This document shows, piece by piece, positions 22,153-33,480 of a DNA stretch of 64,000 bases (the first letter of the stretch is position 1; the number at the start of each line of letters is the position of its first letter). Origin of the DNA: Cheiracanthium punctorium (Eukaryota; Arthropoda; Arachnida; Araneae; Cheiracanthiidae); contig JAWZYV010017494.1 in assembly GCA_038373885.1 (NCBI GenBank), positions 62,001-126,000 on the forward strand, read 5' to 3'. The notes below the pieces were generated by a model. The model searched no databases. It saw only the letters and a program-made list of their open reading frames with translations, and had not been told where the DNA came from. Made by a program: the position numbers and the translations under genes.

Positions 22153-22222
22153 ATATCAGTTACCCGCATTGAAAGCGATATTTTCGAAGCATCACTTTCA
22201 AACCAATGCTGAAGTGGCGACC
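22153..22222 (+). pseudogene. mariner transposase fragment
   Basis: The plus strand reads YQLPALKAIFSKHHFQTNAE, nearly identical to the minus-strand fragment at 50,842-50,927 (YQLPALKAIISEHHFQTNAE). It corresponds to the segment after the third catalytic aspartate of mariner transposases. The Tigger-like element inserted at a TA right before it, and a hAT tip follows it. Confidence 0.7.
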
Positions 22223-22246
22223 AGTGGCGGATTAATGCAAGTTTGT
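22222..22246. repeat. hAT MITE tip, detached
   Basis: Starts CAGTGGCGGATTAATGCAAG. The same tip follows the same mariner position at 50-kb, where the full MITE (50,669-50,841) is present. Here the rest of the MITE is missing. The next ~14 bp are not recognised, and a Tigger-type end begins near 22,261. Confidence 0.7.
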
Positions 22247-22275
22247 GCGAGCTATTGCAAGGGACCTAGCTGCTA

Positions 22276-22514
22276 TAGTCTGTTCGCCGAGTCGAGAGAA
22301 CGAAACTAAACAATTGCACGTGCAAACTGGCGAAGAGTGAACACCTGGCATTTTGCCAAAGCGCCAAAACAGTGTGAATTTCTGCTTTCTTCCATTTACG
22401 CTGTTTGGAATTAAGAAAGGCTAAATTTGCCTAACTAGGGATTGGTGCCAAAAAATGTAATTCTTTGGTAACCCGTTTATTTACTTTCGTTCTCTCGTTT
22501 CCACGAACAGACTA
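22276..22514. mobile_element. TA-flanked MITE (239 bp) nested in a Tigger-type end
   Basis: Inverted tips TAGTCTGTTCG with a further matched block CGAGAGAACGAAA after a 6-bp mismatched spacer. TA duplications lie at 22,274-22,275 and 22,515-22,516. Removing it joins GGGACCTAGCTGCTA to GGTACGTTATATCCC, which restores the order seen in the intact Tigger-type end at 22,080-22,130. No coding is present. Confidence 0.85.
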
Positions 22515-22516
22515 TA

Positions 22517-22557
22517 GGTACGTTATATCCCAGGTCCGTTATCACCGGTGCGCACTG
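22517..22557. repeat. Second Tigger-type end
   Basis: Contains CGTTATATCCCAGGTCCGTT and ends CCGGTGCGCACTG followed by TA. It matches the right end at about 22,107-22,151. Together with 22,261-22,275 it forms a solo end split by the MITE. Confidence 0.75.
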
Positions 22558-22559
22558 TA

Positions 22560-23119
22560 GTCAGTAGTTTAGTTTAAGAAGAGGAGAAAAGAAACCTGCC
22601 CCTTTGTTTATTTTCAAGCTTTTGTCTTTTCTGGATACATAGAAACACATTGGTACCCCCAACTATACAATCTGCTTCTCATTACACACATCAGTCACCA
22701 CACATCAGTCACAGAATTAAACATCTTGCCATTACACAGTTATAAACCACATCAGTCACAGAATTAAAGAAACATTTTTGATAAATTTTATTTCTCTTGC
22801 TAATTGTTTTATTAATATTAATGACATATTACATTTAGTGTGTGGCTTCGGAGATTACTAAATCCCTCATTTCAATTTTTAGACCACTTACTAAGACTAA
22901 TATGCAACATATGAGAATACTTTCCCTGCCGATAATGAATCATTTTCATAATTCTGAAACTTTATACAGAAATAAATTTTTTGATAATAAATATAAAAGA
23001 TGCTACTTAAAAATATTTTTGTGCTACAGTAATACATTTCATTTTTTAAATTTTACTTGAGGATGAGTATCACCAATTAACTTTTGCGTAATATTTTCCC
23101 ATCGAATCTCGTGTCCCGC
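22560..23119. other. Gene-free stretch with short direct repeats
   Basis: The motif CACATCAGTCAC recurs near 22,686, 22,699 and 22,748, twice followed by AGAATTAAA. The remainder is AT-rich with a 72-codon chance-length frame. Confidence 0.5.
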
Positions 23120-23123
23120 TTAA

Positions 23124-23604
23124 CCCTACAATGCATGAATTTTTTAAATGGCTGAAAATAAAATTGTAGCTTTGTTTTGGCTTACTTATGCTTGGAAAAA
23201 TATTTTTAAAAAATTCAGCTTGTAATTTCCCAGAAAAATCCTGAAAAATATTCAAATCCGAAAAATTAGAGTGCCCAGTCTATAGATCTCATAAAACAAA
23301 AGAAAGTAATATAGCCTGATTCTACATTATTTAATCGTAATACTACTATTTTTAATAGTTTTGTATTCATTTTCATTTAGCAATGAAAATTAGAAGCAAT
23401 CAAAAATGCGGACAAAAATTGGTTCAGTGAACTGGATGCACGTGATGTGAATTCATGCTTGTTTGCTCTAAAAACAATGTTACTATACACTTTTAAAAAC
23501 TAAAATTTATTTTAAATGCATATTTCAGACAAAAAGTACAAAATTTTCTTTTTATTACGGACAAATGTGAGTGTAGCCAATTGGCAACAGTATGCACTCT
23601 AGGG
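23124..23604. mobile_element. piggyBac-type non-autonomous element, 481 bp
   Basis: Flanked by TTAA at 23,120-23,123 and 23,605-23,608. The left tip is CCCTACAATGCATGA and the inverted right tip CCCTAGAGTGCATAC: 10-11 of the first 13 bases match. The CCCTA tip plus TTAA target is typical of piggyBac-type elements. The interior has no transposase. The tips differ from the CCCTTT palindromic family, so it is a separate family. Confidence 0.7.
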
Positions 23605-24057
23605 TTAATTTTTAACAAGCGCGTTGTACTCGATTCAAGAAATGGGAAAAGAACATTTTGAGCCATAACTTTCTTTCATTTCGTCAGATTTTAATAACTT
23701 TGATCCTTCTCCGGGCAACACGGATTAATTTGCAAAAAAACAACGCTTACAGGTCTATACACAACAGACAGACAAACGTTCATTTATATATATATATATA
23801 TATAACTAACAAGTAAAACACAAAACATACTACAAATAAGACATATCTCGCAAAAAAAAAAAAATATATATATATATAATAGCTATTTGAAAATGTTGGG
23901 AAATTAAAATAAAAATAGAAAGGAGATAGTCTAAATAGATAGCTGTATTTTACAAAGTATTCAAAATGAATATAGATAAATCATAGATGCTGATTGAAAA
24001 GGAGTAACTGAAGGTAGTAACTAGGAAAATTACAAAACTATAAATGCGCACTTGCAA
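23605..24057. other. AT microsatellites
   Basis: AT dinucleotide runs lie at about 23,784-23,804 and 23,864-23,879. No gene is present. Confidence 0.7.
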
Positions 24058-24485
24058 CAGGGTTAATCAGAAAAGTGGTCAAAACTTTACGGGGTCATAG
24101 AACGCATCTACACTAGTAATTCTGTCACGGAAAGTATGGTCGCAGTCTTCGTGTAGCAACTGATAATAACTTCAAAGAATCGTTCAAGTGTCAGTCTTAT
24201 TTTTTAACTGGGTCTCCTAAATTATGAATGTATTTCGAAAAATGTTACGTTTCAAAATGAAATAGGATTTTTTTTTGACTGTGTATTTTAGGCGAGTGCT
24301 TTCACCGAAAATGAAACTCATTTCTCAAAAAAAGAGTCGGAAGTTTTATTGATTTTTTTAAAAAAAGTGAATATTGTTTGGTACATGAAGACAACCTTTG
24401 CGCCCATACTTTCCACGAGGAATTTCCTGTCCAGATGTGTTCTATCACCTTGTAAAGTTTTGTCCACTTTTTCAGATTTACCCTG
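24058..24485. mobile_element. MITE with ~110-bp inverted repeats (428 bp)
   Basis: Tips are CAGGGTTAATCAGAAAAGTG and, inverted, CAGGGTAAATCTGAAAAAGT. The ends stay alignable for about 110 bp through CAAAACTTTAC, ATAGAACRCATCT and GGAAAGTATGG. TA is present at the right (24,486-24,487) and mutated at the left. The CAGGGT tip and TA suggest a Tc1/mariner-type element. No coding remains. Confidence 0.7.
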
Positions 24486-26060
24486 TATATAACTAACAAG
24501 ATCTGTGTCTAACTTTTAGGGATAAATTCATATTTTTTTACTCTTTTTTATGGCTCATAGGAGGTTAAAAATCCTACTCTCCTAATTTAGACTAATGCCA
24601 GCATTAAAAATCAGTTATTAATAAAAGAACTCCACTGTACTAAAAATGTAGGTGTTGTAAAATAAAAATGAATAGCTTAAATTATACACACAAGTATCCT
24701 CTTAGTGACCTCTGGTTACGTGCCGGTATAGCCTAGTTGAAGATTTACTTTAATAAGTCTGTCTTTTTTTTTTTCTTATACCAGACTTCAAATTTCAGTT
24801 TATAGAAAACATAATTAAAAATTATTATTTGTTTTTATAAAACTAAAAGTATAACGCAACCAGAAAAAAACATTTCCAGTTTTCAAAATGTACAGTGCAG
24901 TTGAAATTATCGGGGAAAGCAAAAATATTTTGCTGATAAAACAAGTTTACAAGATCAGCTTTTTTTTTCTGCAATAGAGAAAGAGCCACAGTTTGTTGTT
25001 AGTAAAGTTTTTGAAGCATTTCTTACCTTCTTAAAGATCCTCTTGTAAAAAAGTTCCTAATTAAGTTAATTTGTTTTCTCATATAAAAACTCTGACTATT
25101 AGTATTTCTGTTTTAAAATATAATTACGTACTTGAATGGATGGAGAGTAAAAATATTAAAGACGTATTTGAAAAAAAAAAAATATATTCTTCATGCTAAA
25201 CTCAATTTTTCATGAGAATGCTCAACTACGATTCTTTTGTGCATCTGAAAAAAAAAAGTTTTTTCATGACGTTTTCAAAGATTTCGTTAGGTTAGGAAAA
25301 ACAGCTTTTGGCTTCTATCTGCATACAATGAAAAACACAGTCTAGTTTGAAAAGAAGAGAGAATTCATTTAAAATGTAGATAGTCAGATATGCGAAAACT
25401 CAGAAAAGTTCATTTGACATATGAGTATTTAGATTTTTTTTGCCTGATAGAATAGTAGAATATGATATAGCCTTTTATTGAGGTTGTAATGATTTAAACT
25501 ATGTTTCTCTTAATTTATGTTTTAACGTTTTTCGGATTGATCACCAAATTACCCCATAAATTTCATTATTGTCAAACCTCTTCGGTCCCGAGGTACCTAA
25601 ATGAGGACCTTTTCCTTTCCACTATTAAAAATGATTCTTAAAAAATCTTTTTTAGTTCTGAATTTTCATACATATAAGTCGATGCTTTAATTTTGAATAA
25701 ATGATGTTAACGCATGTGAATGTGAAAATCTTACACACTGACGCACATTTTTTATTTTTGTTTGCCGTTATTTTTATCTTTGTTTGCCGTTACGCAAAAG
25801 AATATTTGAATGTTAGTGGAATTTCCGAAGTCGAATTTGTTAATATTTTTTGCTTATTTGCGAAATTCAAATTGCCGAAAAGAATTTGTAGGACATCCTT
25901 TACCGTTAAGAATGTCTTGTAAGTCTTCCTTTATGGGTGATAACAACGTTTTATTACTGCAAACTGTGATTGGGAATGAAGATTTTATTCGAAAAAATTA
26001 TTTGAAAATGCACTTTCTACTTGTCACCTTTAAATGCAATAGGTTTTTAAAAAAGTACTA
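24486..26060. other. Gene-free AT-rich stretch
   Basis: No coding or repeat ends were recognised, only homopolymer runs such as T's near 24,768 and A's near 25,171 and 25,248. Confidence 0.5.
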
Positions 26061-26275
26061 GGGGCATTCAAAAAGTAAGTTACACTTGTTCCTCCACGGA
26101 TGGCAACATTGCGAAACAAGACCGAAGCTTAATCAGACGATAGTTCAGTTCCACGGCTTCCCACGGTAGCAATTTCATTCGGATAGTGACAATCGTTGGT
26201 GCGTACTACGAGAAGGAAATGCCGCGTAAACTGGAAACTTACTCCAACGTTAAAGTAAGCGGCACACTACGTTTT

Positions 26276-26393
26276 TGTGGGCCAAACGCTTCAAGCAAAG
26301 ACATTGTCCTCTTGCATGACAATGCAAAACCTCACAAGGCACATACAACACAGGATTTGGCTCGCAGGTTTGGATGGGAGGTCTGGCAGCATC
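26276..26393 (+). pseudogene. mariner transposase, central catalytic fragment
   Basis: The frame reads SSKDIVLLHDNAKPHKAHTT and then RRFGWEVWQHP. LLHDNAKPH carries the second catalytic aspartate (codon 318-320 of 26 kb), and GWEV..HP is the block before the third. The frame resumes at 33,016 with PYSPKW, where the usual PDLAPSD motif should follow. Instead it runs into the inverted arm and a stop, so the third aspartate is lost. Confidence 0.8.
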
Positions 26394-28570
26394 CAGTAGC
26401 GCAGCCAGAAATTTTTTTTAGGGGGGGTCCAAATTACTCGGACTCGGAGGGGAGATCAGACCCCCCCCCTAAAATGATCATGTTCATGCATCACAGGGCC
26501 CCCGCAAATGACATCCATATAAGTTTTTGTAGGGGGGAGGGGGGCTGGTCGTCTCAGACAGGCACTCAGCACACATCTCTTCCCCGGAAGAAATATTTCA
26601 CGAATTTTACCTTTACAGAAAACATTTGAAATTTTACCCTCAGGCCCCCAGAAAGCGCAGAATCAGTGGGAATACCTATATTCTCCCCCCAGTGGCGGAT
26701 TTTGCTCTAGAGAGGCCCAAGGTGCAACTCAATTTTGAGGCCCCCTCCTCAAAAAAAAAAAAAAAAAAAAAAAAAAATCACAAACTCCTTTAAATTATTA
26801 CTAATTATTTTAAAATGTTTTAATTCCTTTTATATCTAGTTTATGTCTACAAACGAGGGCCTGACTTTCACTATAACACTTTTGTGCCCAGGGCACTTTT
26901 CAGATTTTGTGTCCTTTAGCTGGCTCAATTTTTGTGCCCCTGCATATCGTGTTAAACTCAATTTTTTGGCTTATTTCTCCATGTGTGCCCAGGACACGTG
27001 CACCAAGTGTAAGTCCGATAGTCAGGGCCTGCTACAAAAGGAGTATTAACATTTTAAAATTTTTATGTTTATAGATTTGTTCATCTTAAAAAACATTTTT
27101 TTACCTCAATAATTTTTGTACTACGTTTCACTTTTCATGATTAACACTAAATAAACATCAGCATACCTCTAAGTATAACCCAGCAACTGCAGTTTTATAT
27201 TGATTACTTTTCACTGTTACTTAATTACGTCGAATTACTTTTTGTGGACCACTGGCATATATCTTGTTTCAGTTGTGAAAATTTTGACTACTTAACAGGT
27301 ACTTATGAAGGACAGAACAAGGGGAACTTGATCAGAAACATGACTTTGACATCACAAAGTTCAGTAGAATTCTTTACTTGGATAAAATGAACCAAAAATT
27401 TAACATTCCTTCAAGAACATATATTTATAAATATTTAAATATATTCATAAATTTCCCGTTTGGAACTGCAAAACTAAGAAGTTTAATAGTAAGAGTAAAC
27501 TTTCTGTTTTGTCTAATTTTGTTTATTCAAAAACTGTCAATAAGTTTAGGACTATTAATAATGAGTAATTAGGTATCAATAATATATATACACACACACA
27601 CATTATTCTATATTTTAGATAGAATGAAAAAACTGCAGAATTTAAAAAAGAGAAATTAAAAAAAAGACAGATAAATTTAAAAAAAAACAATACTTTAAGT
27701 AGTTAAAGTACAAAAAGTATTATTGACTTAAAAATAAATTCCACTTTATAATGGGTATGCTCTAAGCTTCGGTCCTAGGTTTATTATTAATGTTTAGCAT
27801 TTTCATCTGCGACTATAAAATACATGCCGTATTTATAATATAGTGATCATAAATATTTTTTAGTTGAAAACAAAAAATTAAAATTAATCATCATTTGTTT
27901 TTTTAAGTTTTTAATTAACTGTGTATGACATTCCAGTTCAAAATTTGTCTATGAATTTTAACCCACTATCATCCGATCGATCTGAAACTTTGCACGCTTG
28001 TGAAATTTCGGTGACGCTAAGTATTGCTTTCTTTATTTTTTCAATACTTTTTTTAAACTATCAAATATCTTCCCCCAATCCCCCAAAAAAGTGTTACCGC
28101 ACATGTATCAGCTCATATCTTTTTAATTATTGGTCGGCAATTTTTTATCATTGCATACTGGGAAAGTTTCGATTCCAAAAAAAAAAGATAAAATCGGTTA
28201 TCCCTAGCTTAAATTTTTAATTTTTAGTGATTTTTCCAAAGAAGACAAATTATTGTTTCCAATTTCTTTTACATCGTGACAACCAACAACAATTATATAT
28301 TCTAGGTACATTTGAAAATTTCACCGAATACAGAGTGTCCTTTCCTAAATCATTTAAATGAAGAACAGCTGAAAAATATAAAATATTTAATTTTTGACAA
28401 ATTTTTCAATCTCAAGCTGAGAATAAAGCGGTTCAGGCTTTTCTCTTTTAAAATGAGAAATATTCTTATCAGACTGTACACTTTTTGATTTGGGGGGGGG
28501 GCAATCTATAAAGCAGGTGTATTTGAATGTCCTACTGCAATACCAGCTACTGAGCCGCAATCTGATTCAG

Positions 28571-28808
28571 TGCGGCCCAACCAGTGGATGAGCGCATAGC
28601 ACTCTGAACTGGGAGACGGAAAGTGCCTAGTTCAAAACGAGGTCGCGTCCGCCAACCTAACCGTTAGGAATTTTCCATGGTTTCCTCCAAAACTTACGTA
28701 AATAGGGGTTAGAATCCCTTAGAAAGACCCCCAAGGGGAGCACCCACACCCATCGGCATAGATCCCACTTGTAGATAATTGGCCGTAATCCCCCAACCCA
28801 ACCCAACT
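28571..28808 (+). mobile_element. SINE family B, copy in the nested hAT element
   Basis: Shares the family order: a head with GTGGATGAGCGCATAGCAC, then CCTAACCGTTAGGAATTTTC, CATGGTTTCCTCCAAAACTT, TTAGAAAGACCCCCAAGGGG and GATAATTGGCCGTAATCCC. The tail is a CCCAA repeat. The B box is eroded, so it is older than the copy at 11,867. No clear duplication was found. Confidence 0.8.
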
Positions 28809-28909
28809 AATTGATTCCGGATAGGAAAAAGGCATAGGGACCCTCTGCACCTGTATTTTTCTTGAGATAAAATACAGTGAGGAAATTAAAACAATACAAA
28901 AAAATCTAG

Positions 28910-29112
28910 GAATTTTTCTTGGAAATAATGGACAGTTGAGGGACCTAAAATTCCAAGGAATGTTGCATGAAAATACCAGGAACTTTATTGAACAGCTCAG
29001 GAAAGATCCACTGAATTGCATATTGTTCAGTAAAGTTCTTGGTATTTTCGTGCAACTTTCCTTGGAATTTAGGGCACCTCAGCTGCCTATTATTTTCAAG
29101 GAACACTACTGG
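28910..29112. repeat. Foldback (inverted repeat ~85 bp per arm)
   Basis: The left arm contains CTTGGAAATAATGGACAG, CTAAAATTCCAAGGAATGTT and GAAAATACCAGGAACTTTA. The right arm carries their inverses in mirror order (GTAAAGTTCTTGGTATTTTC, TTCCTTGGAATTTAGGGC). The spacer is ~35 bp. Opposite-strand open frames overlapping here are mirror images of the arms. Confidence 0.75.
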
Positions 29113-29616
29113 AGTTTTTTTTAATTTTTTTTTTTCAATTCTAGTCATTTTTAAGTGAACTGCCTGTTTTTTAAGGTCGTGAGACCACTATTCGGTTAAG
29201 CGACGGGTTGAACGAAACAGTAAAGTTTTCAAAAGGAAATGTATACTTTCTGTATAGTATTTGTAAGTCTAGCTTATCCTTATTTTCCAAGGAACGTTTC
29301 TGGATATTTTTACAGTGAAATACGGAATTAAAGCATCCATTACTTATAAACTAAAAGTATTCGTATTAAAGTATTAGTTTAGATTATGGTCCAATGTTGT
29401 GAAGAGGAAAGGGAGTCACGAAAGAAAAGATTGTTCAAAGGCGCTTTCTACTCTAGAAGCAATCCTGAAACTATGAACAAAGTTTATGTCTCTTGAACAG
29501 ATATTTACATATAGTTTTTTTTCTTTCTGAAAACCGAATTTGGAGGCCCTTTAGAAATATGAGGATCGAGGCGCGCGCCTCATGCGCCTATTGGGAAATC
29601 CGCCACTGTCTCCCCC

Positions 29617-31653
29617 TTTTGGCAAGCCAGCGTATAGCCAGGAGGATATAGGGATTGATATCCCCCCCCCCCGACACTTTTGCATAAATTTAATGTTAGC
29701 TGTTAGACTTTTGTCTTGCAGAAATTTCAATTGTTCGGTGTAATGCAAATCAATCAAATAACATTTGCCATTATAAAAATGTATTCTTGTAATAAAATTG
29801 GTAGTTATAAGCTTTTATACATTCTTATAAGAAAAACGAAAGAACTAACGGAAAACTGTAAGCCTCTAATCGTTAACGACCGCTTTTCGAGATGGTGGAG
29901 TTCTTTGTTTCTTAACACTAAATAAAATACATTCAGGTGTTCTGATTCTAGTCCTATGTTCATATTTATTCTAGTCATTAAAAAATCTCTCTCCCCTTTT
30001 TAATAAAGCATAGCTCTAATAAATACACACAAACTCCGCATATCGTGTACTCTTATACAAAATATAGCCAAAGAATAATACTGAAAAGAAAAATTAATAA
30101 ATCCCGTTCAAATTTTAATTAAATAGAAATTGTAAAATATTATTTATATACAATTATCATACAAACATGAAACATGTCAATTGAAGAAATTCATTATTGA
30201 AGAAATTAATTCACAAAATTATACATCAGCTCACATACATAGATCGTAGGTCTATTCAGGGACGTAGAAAGTAGGGGAGCTGGGGGAGCTGTGGCTGAAA
30301 TATTTCCCTGAAATATTTTAAACGGTCTCAGTACACCTGTGAGAAATTCACCCATGTTTATGGTACATTGTTTACTTCAAACCTGATTTCAAAAATGTAG
30401 TCTACTTTTTCTAGGAAATTCACACAATATGCCGCAAAGAGCCAAGAGCCAAAAGAGCAGCTCTCCATATGTATTCGATACTTGGCGAAATATTTGTTTT
30501 TCGCATAGTTGGTAAAAAATAAAAAATTACTCAGCCTGGACACTCCGACTTGCCTAATTATACAGTCATATTTTGAAAGATTTATTACACGGAACGTTTG
30601 AATTCATGTACTAAATAAAGCTCTTTTTTTTTGGGGGGGGGGGGAGATAAAGAAGATAAAGGCGATTTAAAACGGGGAGTGTTTTGAAGAGAACTCTTCC
30701 CTAGTGGTGTTTAAAAAGGAAGATAATAAACAAGTAGTCTTATGTTTTTCAAGTAGTTTATTCTAGCTATCGCACTTTAAAATAGAATTAATAAAAGAAT
30801 AACTGTAAATTTAAAAATTATTCTCCATGACAACAATTAAAGACATTATTTAAATAATGGTATCTCTTGTAAAAGTAATATTTTATCACATTATTCACGC
30901 AATTTTAATTTTCCTATTAAAATTCTTTAGAACTTTAATGTTTAAAATTTTTTTTACTCAGAAAAAACTGAAATTAATTTAAAAAAAAAACTTTTACTTA
31001 TTAATATATCTGCTGCAGTTACAAAACATGCGTTCACTATTTCAAGTTTTGTAAAAAAATAAATGCAATAGTTGATTCTTCATTTTCAATAGGCTGATTA
31101 TGAACTTGTTGATTCATTATGTATGATTTATTTAAAAAACAATGAAAGAAAAGGAAATAAAAAAATTGTGTGAATCTCGTCTTGTGAGTCGATTCTGTAA
31201 AGTCTCAAAATCCTTATTTATTATATTACCTCGATCCTCCATTACCTAAAAAATTAATAAAATAAATAAACAGCTCTTCATATATTTTAGCATAATATGT
31301 GTTTAAAAAGTAACAATATTTGACACAAACTGGAATTCAAAAAAAGGTAATTTAATGTATTTGTTATCATTGACTACATTGTAGTTGCCAGTAATAATAA
31401 GCTTATGATATAGTTTTAAATAATCTTTATAAGTTGGATCATTACATCTTGTATACATTCAAGTACGCTTGTCTATGTTTAGAAAATTCTTGGCTAATTA
31501 TAAATAAAAACACTTCAACCATCTGCTAGATTATACTTGAAAGATCTTTTTATATTAAGATTTTTACTGATAATAAATTATGAACCACGTCCGTGTGATT
31601 CCACCTTCTCTGTTGTGTAAAGTTATTTTGAAATTTAATCAAGTAAAGTTTAC
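29617..31653. other. Interior of the outer hAT element, gene-free
   Basis: AT-rich, with C runs near 29,661 and G runs near 30,634. A hAT-like tip CAGGGACGTAGAAAG near 30,256 is followed by a G-rich stretch, but its partner end was not found. No coding frame is supported. Confidence 0.45.
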
Positions 31654-31661
31654 CTCTTTGT

Positions 31662-32119
31662 CAGGGCCGTAACCAGAGGGGGGGCTACGGGGGCTGAGCC
31701 CTACCTAGAAGTCTCCCCCCCTAAGATTTTCAAAGATTTTAGTAAATTCACTGATGAATACAAAAGTTTAGTGGAATCACAAAGCGGTTCAAACACAAAA
31801 CTTACGCTATTCCTTACAGACTGATTTGCTACTCGGGGCAGGAATTCCGTAGGGGTAAGGTAAAACCTTAAAACTGCCGCCGCGCTTATCCCACGTTCCT
31901 TGCACTTGAATTTGGCAGTAAATCTCAATGAAAAAATTGTTAATGGAATGAATGGTGAATATTTTAAGATACGGTATCTTGTGAAATAAAAATTCTAGGT
32001 GAAGATGTAAAAATTCGAAGAAACTCCCCCCCCCCCCGAACTACTAATACTTATATTTAGTCAGCCCCCCAAACTAGATTCAAAGCCCTACCTAGTATGT
32101 CATCTTGGTTACGGCCCTG
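31662..32119. mobile_element. hAT MITE (458 bp) in the outer element
   Basis: Flanked by the perfect 8-bp duplication CTCTTTGT (31,654-31,661 and 32,120-32,127). Tips are CAGGGCCGTAACCA at both ends, 14 of 14. The left tip runs straight into a G run, and C runs occur near 32,027. An open frame on the minus strand crosses its right edge and is therefore not a gene of this MITE alone. Confidence 0.9.
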
Positions 32120-32127
32120 CTCTTTGT

Positions 32128-33007
32128 TAATGTAGAGCCCAATATCAAGCTTGGGGATGAGCTTGAGATTCAGCACCCTCAAAGGTTTCTTTCGGTGCAA
32201 CAGATTTTTCACCGTGTCCGGGCCCGTCCATTCTATCTGCAGTCTTTGATGCTGCACGATCACCATCATCGGCTTTAATATTTCTTCTCGAAGAAAGATT
32301 AAAAACATTTCACTTTGGGTTTTCTTTCTTTTTAAACTGGACGAATTCATGATCGTAAGAAACAAAGAACCGAAAACTTAAACTTCTGCTTACAAATTAA
32401 AGGCATCCAACTTAAGTGAATTCACTGAACCATTCGAAATTTCGTTATACCACATCTAAGCTCCCAGCAGACCCTCTTTTTTACTGTTGAAGACTACAAT
32501 ATAGGCAATATATTTTCCTCTTTCCTTCATGACAATTTTGTTATCACTTAATTGTAGCATGAATAGATTCTTTCTGGGGATATTCCGTTTCTTTGCGCTA
32601 CAAGGGTGCGAATTACTCCCCTTTACATTGTCCAATTCGTCCATCCTAGCCCCACAAATTCCCTATCAGAGACACGACTGGAGATTTATTGCCTAAGGAG
32701 TTTCTATGACGGTGCTTGCTGGAAGCCTTTGATGATTTTATGTTGCGTCCTTCTTTTCAAGCCAACTACGGATACAAAGTTTAAAAAGATTTTTTTAAAG
32801 AAAAGACACTTTTTAGAGAATAAATTTGGAAAAGAAAGAAGAGAAAGAGAAGAAATGGGCCCTTTTTAGAGAAAAAAATGGGCCCCTTAAATTGGTGGCC
32901 CGTGGGCCCCATTCGCCCTGTAGATAAACGGACCCTGCTCATAGCGGCCCCTTAGCTCATAGGGGGGGTCCGGACCCCCTGGACCCCCCCCCTTCGCTGC
33001 GCCACTG
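32128..33007. other. Right flank of the outer hAT element
   Basis: Outside the MITE there is a minus-strand frame (about 32,128-32,365) without known motifs. A block rich in GGCCC near 32,860-32,960 contains CAGGGTCCGTTTATC in inverse (near 32,920-32,935), resembling another hAT tip. The outer tip follows a C run at about 32,983-32,992. Confidence 0.4.
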
Positions 33008-33480
33008 GCAGCATCCACCGTACAGTCCGAAGTGGCACCCCTTGGAGTAAGCTTCCAGTTTACGCGGCATTTCCTTCTCGTAGTACGCAGAAACGATTGT
33101 CCCTATCGGAATGAAATTGCTACCGTTGGAAGCCGTGGAACTGAACTATCGTCGGATTAAGCTTCGGTCTTGTTTCGCAATGTTGCCATCCGTGCAGGAA
33201 CAGGTGTAACTTACTTTTTGAATGTCCATTGTAATTATGAGATTGCTCTTTAATTTGATATGTGCGATTTTTGTGGGGTCTGAAGTGGTTAATCAGAATA
33301 AAACAATCATTTTTTAGTGTTTTGTGGACATGCCAAGTTTTCTATCGGAGTTCTTACGGTAACTCCGTAAAATATTAACATTCGATCATTTCACATAAAT
33401 TAAGATTAATATTTGAAATTGGTTCAGCATAGTAGAAAGTTAATAGTTTAAAACTCGAGTCAATGCCTTAATTTAAGACT

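Larger units (their letters stand above)
26690..29608. mobile_element. 2.9-kb hAT-type insertion nested in the outer element
   Basis: Flanked by the perfect 8-bp duplication TCTCCCCC (26,682-26,689 and 29,609-29,616). Tips are CAGTGGCGGATTT at both ends, 13 of 13. Next to the left tip lie a C-rich run and a 30-base A run (about 26,749-26,777). Inside are a family-B SINE (28,571-28,808), a foldback (28,910-29,112) and a CA microsatellite near 27,586-27,602. No transposase is recognised. Confidence 0.88.
26394..33007. mobile_element. 6.6-kb hAT-type insertion (outer element)
   Basis: Flanked by the perfect 8-bp duplication GCAGCATC (26,386-26,393 and 33,008-33,015). Tips are CAGTAGCGCAGC and, inverted, CAGTGGCGCAGC (11 of 12), each followed within ~25 bp by a G-rich run. 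The target is the mariner derivative, whose reading frame and arms continue on both sides. About 3.4 kb of its length is later insertions (26,690-29,608 and 31,662-32,119). In the remaining ~3.2 kb I see no hAT transposase, so it is non-autonomous or its gene has decayed beyond recognition. Confidence 0.85.
26061..33230 (+). mobile_element. mariner derivative with ~188-bp inverted arms, split by a 6.6-kb insertion
   Basis: The left arm (26,061-26,248) starts GGGGCATTCAAAAAGTAAGT. The right arm (33,042-33,230), inverted, gives ATGGACATTCAAAAAGTAAG. The arms stay alignable for ~188 bp, far longer than ordinary mariner ends. They look like a duplicated, inverted copy of the 5' end up to AAACTGGAARCTTACTCCAA. 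A transposase fragment lies between them. Without the insertion the element is about 548 bp. The interruption sits in the coding fragment at CAG|CATCC. Confidence 0.8.

Noticed and set aside
26186..26629. 147-codon frame as an intact transposase
   Set aside because: Only codons for the DNAKPH and GWEV blocks are mariner. The start lies in the inverted arm and the end reads into the hAT insertion.
32057..32365. 102-codon minus-strand frame
   Set aside because: Its C-terminal part lies inside a hAT MITE with a perfect target duplication. The rest carries no recognisable motif, so it is not supported as a gene.
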